Shown: piece after piece, positions 55,614 through 61,034 of the stretch
Layout: every line of letters starts with the position of its first letter
Numbering within the stretch: position 1 is the first letter of the stretch
Notes under the pieces: model-generated
The model's database searches: none
Seen by the model: only the letters and a program-made list of their open reading frames with translations
What the model was told of the DNA's origin: nothing
NCBI RefSeq assembly: GCF_900107795.1
Contig: NZ_FNRL01000020.1
Location: 1 to 64,000 of the forward strand
Direction of reading: 5' to 3'
DNA: 64,000 nucleotides
Source of the DNA: Chitinophaga terrae (ex Kim and Jung 2007)
GTDB taxonomy: Bacteria; Bacteroidota; Bacteroidia; Chitinophagales; Chitinophagaceae
Translations under genes and position numbers: made by a program

Positions 55614-56750
55614 TTACTGAATAACTGTAATCTTTCGTCCTTCGATCTTGAAATGCACAAGATTTGTCATCTCCAGTAAATTCAATAGTTGAGAAACCGG
55701 GACATCTCTTGGGATTTTTGCGACGAACAGGTCGTTGACATTTGTTTGGTACACAACCTCTACGTTGTAGTACCGTTGAACTTCCGACATGATGGTGGTG
55801 ATGTCGGCTCCATTGAAATAGAAGAGACCTTCTTTCCACGCCAGTATGGCCGCTATATCGGTGGCTTCCTGGACGTTGATATTACCGTTGTTGCTGGTTA
55901 CGGCCTGTTGACCAGGTTCCAGTATACGCGTTGTTTTGGCGGTGTTCACCTTAATGGAACCGCTTACAAGTGTTACTTTGGTGGCGGAATCAGTGGCAAA
56001 GGCTTTTAAGTTGAAACTGGTTCCGAGTACTTCAATGGTTGTTCTGTCTGAGCTGTTATAAACTGTAAATGGTTGATTGCTGTTCTGTGCTACTTCGAAA
56101 TATACCTGGCCGGAAACCGTCACAGTACGTTTTTTTCCTGTGAAAGCAACCGGGTAGGTAAGCGAGGATCCGGCGTCGATACATACCTTCGTTCCGTCGC
56201 TCAGCATAATGGTCAATGCCCGGCTGCCCGCAGGCAGCTGGATGGTATTGTTCCCGATATCCTGGTCGGACCCTGTGTAAACAATAGTGCCGTCGGCGCC
56301 TTTTGCTACCTTGATCTTTCCCTGTATGGCCAGCATTCCAAGGCCGGCGCTATCCAGCATCACTTTTTGCCCGTTGCTGAGCGTAAGAACAGCATGGTTC
56401 CCGGTTGGCGCGGGGATATCGTTCCTGAAGCGTTCTACCTGCGGTAATAACCGCGGCTGTGTATAACGTTGTTCCAGCAAATAACCTCCCACACCCAGCA
56501 GTATGGCTACACTGGCTGCAGCTGCCCAGGTACGCCAGTTGTTTAACCTCCGCGTCCGCGACCGCCCGATCACAGGTTGCAAGCGTGCACGGATAGCCTG
56601 GCCTATCTCTTCTTCTTTGCCCAGCAACTCTTCATTCCATTGCTGCCCGCCGAAAGAATCGAATAACCTGTTAAATTGCACCAGCTCCGCATCTGTGGCG
56701 ATTCCTGTCGCAACTTTTTCTGCAAGTGATATGATTTCCTCTCTCGTCAT
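55614..56750 (-). CDS. FecR-type anti-sigma factor
   Basis: An inner-membrane anti-sigma protein of 378 residues. The cytoplasmic N-terminal helices (1-85) hold the sigma factor. A single membrane helix lies near 90-110 (WRTWAAAASVAILLGVGGYLL). The periplasmic FecR domain (about 175-275, with AGSRALTIMLSDGTKVCIDAGSSLTYP and FEVAQNSNQPFTVY) and a C-terminal DUF4974 domain (about 305-378) contact the STN domain of the transporter encoded downstream. It lies 73 bp after the ECF sigma gene and 127 bp before susC. Confidence 0.93.
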   Translation of the reverse strand: MTREEIISLAEKVATGIATDAELVQFNRLFDSFGGQQWNEELLGKEEEIGQAIRARLQPVIGRSRTRRLNNWRTWAAAASVAILLGVGGYLLEQRYTQPRLLPQVERFRNDIPAPTGNHAVLTLSNGQKVMLDSAGLGMLAIQGKIKVAKGADGTIVYTGSDQDIGNNTIQLPAGSRALTIMLSDGTKVCIDAGSSLTYPVAFTGKKRTVTVSGQVYFEVAQNSNQPFTVYNSSDRTTIEVLGTSFNLKAFATDSATKVTLVSGSIKVNTAKTTRILEPGQQAVTSNNGNINVQEATDIAAILAWKEGLFYFNGADITTIMSEVQRYYNVEVVYQTNVNDLFVAKIPRDVPVSQLLNLLEMTNLVHFKIEGRKITVIQ

Positions 56751-56823
56751 GTAAATGCTGTCATATACTTAGGCACTTATAAAATGCCTGACCCCTAAAA
56801 CAGGAAAAAAATTTTTCCGGAGC

Positions 56824-57456
56824 CTAATAATGGTAGTGGGTAAGGATAGGACAAAGTAACATCGCGAGCAGGTGAGGCTCCACTACGGCGCGGATCCTTT
56901 TAAGGGCGATGGTTTTCTGGGCTTCCACGGTTTTAATGGAAAGGCCCAGCAGATCGGCGATCTGTTGATTCGAAAGCTGCCTGTCCCGGCTTAGCAGGAA
57001 GATCTGCCTGCATTTTTCAGGAAGGGTATTGATGGCTTGCTGGATGATGGTTTTGAGGTCGTTCAGCTCCAGGAGTTCCTGGGAGCCGATGGTTGTTTCC
57101 GTTTCAAGTGTTGCCAGATCTGCATAAAATGACTCCCGTATTTTCCCCGAGCGGATGTAATTAGCTACTTTAAACCGGACTGCCGACCGCAGGTAAGAAG
57201 GAACTGCCTGGATGTCGAGCTCCCGGCGCTTCTCCCACAGCCATGTGAAAATGTCCTGCACAATATCCATGCAGGCTTCTTCATCTCTCAGCAGGTAAAA
57301 AGCAGACCTGTACATTGCTGACCAATGTCGTGCATACAACTGATCGAAAGCATAGGTATCGTCTCTTTTTAAAAGACTAATCAGCTCGAGGTCACTATGA
57401 GTACTGTCTATTCTCAAAATTTCGCTCTTTCTCGTGCGAAAATAAAGAAACAGCAA
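56824..57456 (-). CDS. ECF sigma factor (FecI-like)
   Basis: A 210-residue extracytoplasmic-function sigma factor. Region 2 spans about 35-105 (FDQLYARHWSAMYRSAFYLLRDEEACMDIVQDIFTWLWEKR, split here by normal family spacing), and region 4 about 135-190 (LPEKCRQIFLLSRDRQLSNQQIADLLGLSIKTVEAQ). It directs RNA polymerase to the downstream susCD operon when released from its FecR partner. First gene of the minus-strand cluster. Confidence 0.94.
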   Translation of the reverse strand: MLFLYFRTRKSEILRIDSTHSDLELISLLKRDDTYAFDQLYARHWSAMYRSAFYLLRDEEACMDIVQDIFTWLWEKRRELDIQAVPSYLRSAVRFKVANYIRSGKIRESFYADLATLETETTIGSQELLELNDLKTIIQQAINTLPEKCRQIFLLSRDRQLSNQQIADLLGLSIKTVEAQKTIALKRIRAVVEPHLLAMLLCPILTHYHY

Positions 57457-57604
57457 TATAATCAGGCATAGAAGTTAAAAAAATCAACCAGGCGGAAGGA
57501 TGACGTTATATTAAAGGCTAAATATAAATGTGTTAATTGTTATGTGTACAGTTATTCGTTCGGCTATTTGAAGATGCAGTTTGTTGCTGTCGGCACGGAT
57601 GTTG

Positions 57605-57633
57605 AAAAAGCTGGCGCGGAGGCGCGCTTTTTT
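57605..57633. terminator. Terminator-like hairpin upstream of GNAT gene
   Basis: AAAAAGC and GCGC (57605-57617, interrupted by TG) pair with GCGC and GCTTTTTT (57622-57633) around a GGAG loop, with T-runs on both strands. It lies between the divergent sigma and acetyltransferase genes, so it may be an attenuator or the remains of a lost gene's terminator. Confidence 0.5.
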
Positions 57634-57699
57634 GCTTGGCAAACGAAAAGCTTTCCTTTAATTTTAGCAGGTAACATCAATAAAATTGCAGGAAGTACA

Positions 57700-58284
57700 A
57701 TGTCGCCAGGAAATCATGAAATGATCAGGTTTGAAAGACTCTCATCTTTGAACGGTTTGCCAATCAACGAACCGGGGTATTGGGGCCATAACGGTTATGT
57801 TTCAGGATCAGTTTTCGAAGTAACTTCCCGGAGCGCCGGCGAAGGAGCTTCTTTTGAACTTAAGCTGCTTCCATTGCCGTCTGTTTTCCGGAAAGACTGG
57901 ACAATAACGGAAGAAGATTGGGAAGAATATGCAACTTTGATAGCGGAGGGTTATTCTTTTGCTGCATACGATGGAACCAGGGTAGCCGGAATGATCATCT
58001 GCGCGGCGCAACAATGGAATAATACCTTGCATATTGAGAACCTGTTGGTGGCCAGTCAATACCGGAAAAAGGGAATTGGCGGCGCGCTGATAAACAGGGT
58101 TATAAAGGAGGCTTCGCAAAGTAAATTCAGACAGGTAACGCTGGAGACGCAGAACACCAATGTACCGGCGGTCGCTTTTTACCGGAAACAGGGTTTCCGC
58201 ATAGATGGTCTGCGCCTGGGACTTTACGACCCTTCGGAAAACCCGGGAGAAATTGCCATATTTATGGCATACAGGATCGGATAA
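57700..58284 (+). CDS. GNAT-family N-acetyltransferase
   Basis: An acetyl-CoA-dependent acetyltransferase of 194 residues when started at 57700. The frame stays open further upstream to 57544, but that part contains a terminator-like hairpin and lacks family similarity, and an ATG at 57721 is also possible. The acetyl-CoA-binding motif A is in LLVASQYRKKGIGGALINRV, followed by TLETQNTNVPAVAFYRKQGFRIDG. The layout resembles streptothricin-type acetyltransferases and other small-molecule GNAT enzymes; the acceptor is unknown. Single gene. Confidence 0.82.
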   Translation: MSPGNHEMIRFERLSSLNGLPINEPGYWGHNGYVSGSVFEVTSRSAGEGASFELKLLPLPSVFRKDWTITEEDWEEYATLIAEGYSFAAYDGTRVAGMIICAAQQWNNTLHIENLLVASQYRKKGIGGALINRVIKEASQSKFRQVTLETQNTNVPAVAFYRKQGFRIDGLRLGLYDPSENPGEIAIFMAYRIG

Positions 58285-58422
58285 AAACATTATTTTGCTG
58301 AAATACCGGGAAGGGCAGATAAATCGGCAAATTTTCTCCTAATATTTCCTCAATGTTATATTTTTATATCCTGGTATAATTGCGCGATTAATTTTCTATT
58401 CTTGCGGTCGTATTTTCATAGC

Positions 58423-59004
58423 ATGAATCAGTATTGTCAATATTCCGATGCAGACTTATTGGCGTTCCTCAGGGAGGACAGTAAGGAGGCGTTTACTGAG
58501 ATCTATGACCGTTACTGGAAGAAATTACTTGCCATCGCATATATGCACAGCCGTGACAAGATCATGGCCGAGGAAATTGTGCAGGATATATTCATCAGTC
58601 TATGGAACAGGCGTAACGACCTGTTTATTGACAATGTAAGCGCTTACCTGGCTACAGCCGTCAGGTTATCTGTTTTCAAACAGTATGTCCGGCAGAAACG
58701 AAGAAGCGAACTTGCAGAACAGGCAGCCGATCCTCTACTGGCATCCTGGGACGAGGAAAAGATCTTTTCCCGCTTCATGCAGCAATATATTAACGGGATC
58801 GTGGAAGAACTGCCGGAAAAATGCCGCCTGGTCTTTAAACTGAGCAGGGAAGAGGGGCTTACCATCCCTGAAATTGCCCGGCGCATGGAGATAGCCGAAA
58901 AAACGGCGGAAGCTCATCTTACCAAAGCGCTGAAAGTACTTAAAGTTAACCTTGGCCGCCCATACATCTGGATCTTGATCCTCCTGTTCTTTTCTCAGCG
59001 TTAA
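58423..59004 (+). CDS. ECF sigma factor, first of a tandem pair
   Basis: A 193-residue ECF sigma factor of the FecI type, started at 58423 (an ATG 21 bp upstream is in frame). Region 2 is about 15-85 (FTEIYDRYWKKLLAIAYMHSRD, AEEIVQDIFISLWNRR), region 4 about 120-175 (LPEKCRLVFKLSREEGLTIPEIARRMEIAEKTAEAHLTKAL, shown in the usual spacing). It is closely related to the next gene, about three quarters identical by eye, and both precede one FecR gene. Whether the two factors read the same promoters is unknown. Confidence 0.92.
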   Translation: MNQYCQYSDADLLAFLREDSKEAFTEIYDRYWKKLLAIAYMHSRDKIMAEEIVQDIFISLWNRRNDLFIDNVSAYLATAVRLSVFKQYVRQKRRSELAEQAADPLLASWDEEKIFSRFMQQYINGIVEELPEKCRLVFKLSREEGLTIPEIARRMEIAEKTAEAHLTKALKVLKVNLGRPYIWILILLFFSQR

Positions 59005-59027
59005 AATCAAAAAAAAATCATTGGCCC

Positions 59028-59069
59028 CACTAAGGGTAATTAGGTCTCTTATGGTACATATTACCGTAA
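59028..59069 (+). promoter_or_regulatory. CACTAAGGGTAA element, copy A
   Basis: CACTAAGGGTAA (59028-59039) is followed after 16 bp by ACATATTACCGTAA (59056-59069). The same composite recurs upstream of the FecR gene at 59678-59718. It follows an A-run behind the first sigma gene and lies before the second. It may be an ECF-type promoter or operator; this is inferred from recurrence. Confidence 0.5.
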
Positions 59070-59124
59070 GATCCATGTTATGAAGGGTAAAGAACGGAAA
59101 CACGTTTACCCAACTACCTGTAAA

Positions 59125-59661
59125 ATGAAAGGGCGCCGGCAAGAACCTGATACAGCTTTACTATTGTCTCTACGCGGAGACAGCAGGGAGGCGTTTGCCG
59201 AAATCTATGAACGTTATTGGAAACCTATGCTGGCCATCGCCTACCTGCATAGTCGTGATAAGACCATTGCCGAGGAAATTGTACAGGAAGTATTTATCAG
59301 CCTGTGGAACAGGAGAAAAGATATATTAATAGATAATATCAGCGCTTACCTGGCAACCGCTGTACGATTGTCGGTATTTAAACAATACGTCAGGCAGCAA
59401 AGAAGATCCGAACTTGCGGGGCAGGTGGCTGCTCCGGCAGTGACAACTTGGGATGAGGAAAAAATACATACCAGGTTCCTGCAACAGCAGATCAATGGGA
59501 TCGTGGAGCGGCTGCCGGAAAAATGCCGGATGGTTTTTAAACTAAGCAGGACAGAGGGACTCACGACCCGCGAAATCGCCCGCCGTATGGGCATTGCGGA
59601 GAAAACAGCGGAAGCGCATCTCACGAAAGCATTAAAAGAATTGAAGTTAAAACTCCGCTAA
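59125..59661 (+). CDS. ECF sigma factor, second of a tandem pair
   Basis: A 178-residue ECF sigma factor. The start at 59125 aligns exactly with that of its neighbour (both have 24 residues up to the EAF motif); an in-frame ATG at 59080 would add 15 residues. Region 2 contains FAEIYERYWKPMLAIAYLHSRD and AEEIVQEVFISLWNRR; region 4 contains TTREIARRMGIAEKTAEAHL. The pair clearly arose by duplication. Divergence is concentrated at the N-terminus and the linker (AAPAVTTWDEEKIHTRF), while the region 4 helices are almost the same, so overlapping promoter choice is likely. Confidence 0.92.
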   Translation: MKGRRQEPDTALLLSLRGDSREAFAEIYERYWKPMLAIAYLHSRDKTIAEEIVQEVFISLWNRRKDILIDNISAYLATAVRLSVFKQYVRQQRRSELAGQVAAPAVTTWDEEKIHTRFLQQQINGIVERLPEKCRMVFKLSRTEGLTTREIARRMGIAEKTAEAHLTKALKELKLKLR

Positions 59662-59677
59662 AAAAAATTTCTGTTAA

Positions 59678-59718
59678 CACTAAGGGTAACGATATAATTA
59701 AGGAACATATCACTGTAA
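59678..59718 (+). promoter_or_regulatory. CACTAAGGGTAA element, copy B
   Basis: CACTAAGGGTAA (59678-59689) and ACATATCACTGTAA (59705-59718), 15 bp apart, repeat the arrangement found before the second sigma gene. It lies between the second sigma gene and the FecR gene and ends 16 bp before the TTG start codon. Confidence 0.5.
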
Positions 59719-59734
59719 CGATAAAATACATCCG

Positions 59735-60895
59735 TTGAAAAACAACATCATTCAACTCATTGAAAAATACCTGGATGGCGCCATCACACCTGCCGAAGAA
59801 GAGCAGCTGATGGCCTGGTACCAGGAATACAACGAAGCTGATGCCGAATGGTTATCGGAAAATGCCGACGAGGAAGAGCAGGTTCGTTTGCGCATGTTTG
59901 CACAGTTGCAACGGCATATAACTGTTTCTTCCGGGAAACCGGCTACGAACAGGCGCTGGTATTATTTCGCGGCAGCGGCATCTGTATTGCTGATAGTAGG
60001 ACTGGCAGGATATTTTTATTTCCCGGCGAAGCAGCAACCGCGGAATAAAGGCAATGTTCAATTTGCACACGATGTTGGACCTGGCAGCAACAAAGCTATC
60101 CTGACGCTGGGCAATGGAGAAAAAGTTGTGCTGGAAGACGCCAAAGACGGCGTGATCACAGAGCAGGGCAATGCGGCGGTAAATAAAACAGACAGCGGTC
60201 GTCTTCAATACAATAACATCAGCCAGGCCGAAGGCGCACCGATCGTCTATAACACGCTTGTTACGCCTTATGGCGGCCAATACCAGCTTACGCTGCAGGA
60301 TGGAACGAACGTTTGGCTGAATGCAGGATCTTCCCTGCGCTTCCCTGCTTCCTTTCCCCGTAACGAAAGAAAAGTGGTGCTCAGCGGGGAAGCTTATTTC
60401 GAAGTAAGCAAAGATGCGAAAAGACCTTTCTATGTCAGCATCAATTCCGGCACCGATACCGCTATGGACATCCGGGTATTGGGTACGCATTTCAATATCA
60501 AAGCGTATCCTGACGAACAGCAAAGCGTGGTGACCTTGCTGGAAGGCGCTGTGAATGTGAATTACCGGAAGGCCAGCGCCCTGCTGACCCCGGGCAAGGA
60601 AGTGGTACTGAACAAAACTTCAGGCAAAATGAATATAAGCGAAGTAGATACAGAAGGAGCAGTTGCCTGGAAGAATGGCTATTTCTTATTTGATAATGAA
60701 AAAATAGAAGACATCATGCGCCAGGTGAGCCGGTGGTATGACGTGGAGATCCGCTACCAGGGCAACCTTTCAGGCAAAGCTATTGCAGGTAGTTTGTCGC
60801 GCTACAAGAATGTATCAGAAGTATTAAATATGTTGGAATTAACAGGTACCGTTCACTTTAAACTAGAAGGAAGGAGGATTACAGTTATGCCTTAA
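59735..60895 (+). CDS. FecR-type anti-sigma factor (TTG start)
   Basis: An inner-membrane anti-sigma factor of 386 residues. The first codon is TTG (59735); no ATG in frame is close enough to keep the conserved N-terminal helix (KNNIIQLIEKYLDGAITPAEEEQL). A membrane helix lies at about 72-92 (WYYFAAAASVLLIVGLAGYFYF). The periplasmic FecR domain is about 175-275 (YQLTLQDGTNVWLNAGSSLRFP, FEVSKDAKRPFYV) and DUF4974 about 310-386. It follows the twin sigma genes and precedes an STN-type SusC, so it should relay the transporter's state to one or both sigma factors. Confidence 0.92.
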   Translation: MKNNIIQLIEKYLDGAITPAEEEQLMAWYQEYNEADAEWLSENADEEEQVRLRMFAQLQRHITVSSGKPATNRRWYYFAAAASVLLIVGLAGYFYFPAKQQPRNKGNVQFAHDVGPGSNKAILTLGNGEKVVLEDAKDGVITEQGNAAVNKTDSGRLQYNNISQAEGAPIVYNTLVTPYGGQYQLTLQDGTNVWLNAGSSLRFPASFPRNERKVVLSGEAYFEVSKDAKRPFYVSINSGTDTAMDIRVLGTHFNIKAYPDEQQSVVTLLEGAVNVNYRKASALLTPGKEVVLNKTSGKMNISEVDTEGAVAWKNGYFLFDNEKIEDIMRQVSRWYDVEIRYQGNLSGKAIAGSLSRYKNVSEVLNMLELTGTVHFKLEGRRITVMP

Positions 60896-60908
60896 AAAAA
60901 ATTAAAGA

Positions 60909-60969
60909 ACAGGGACCAAAAAAACCGGGAGCGTTCCAGCGCCCCCGGCAACAATTTGAGCTACCCTGT
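60909..60969 (+). promoter_or_regulatory. Nested stem-loop leader before susC
   Basis: An inner hairpin CCGGGAGCG (60925-60933) with CGCCCCCGG (60940-60948), one mismatch, is enclosed by an outer stem ACAGGG (60909-60914) with CCCTGT (60964-60969). It lies in the 139-bp leader between the FecR and SusC genes. With no T-run after it, it may be a leader structure that sets the relative level of susC. Confidence 0.45.
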
Positions 60970-61034
60970 GAAAGACAAATTCTTGCTTATCGTAGTCACA
61001 GTTATTAGATTTTTAACTCAAACATCCAAATGTA

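Noticed and set aside
57544-57699. N-terminal extension of the acetyltransferase frame
   Set aside because: It spans a terminator-like hairpin and its residues do not fit the GNAT fold; the ATG at 57700 (or 57721) is preferred.
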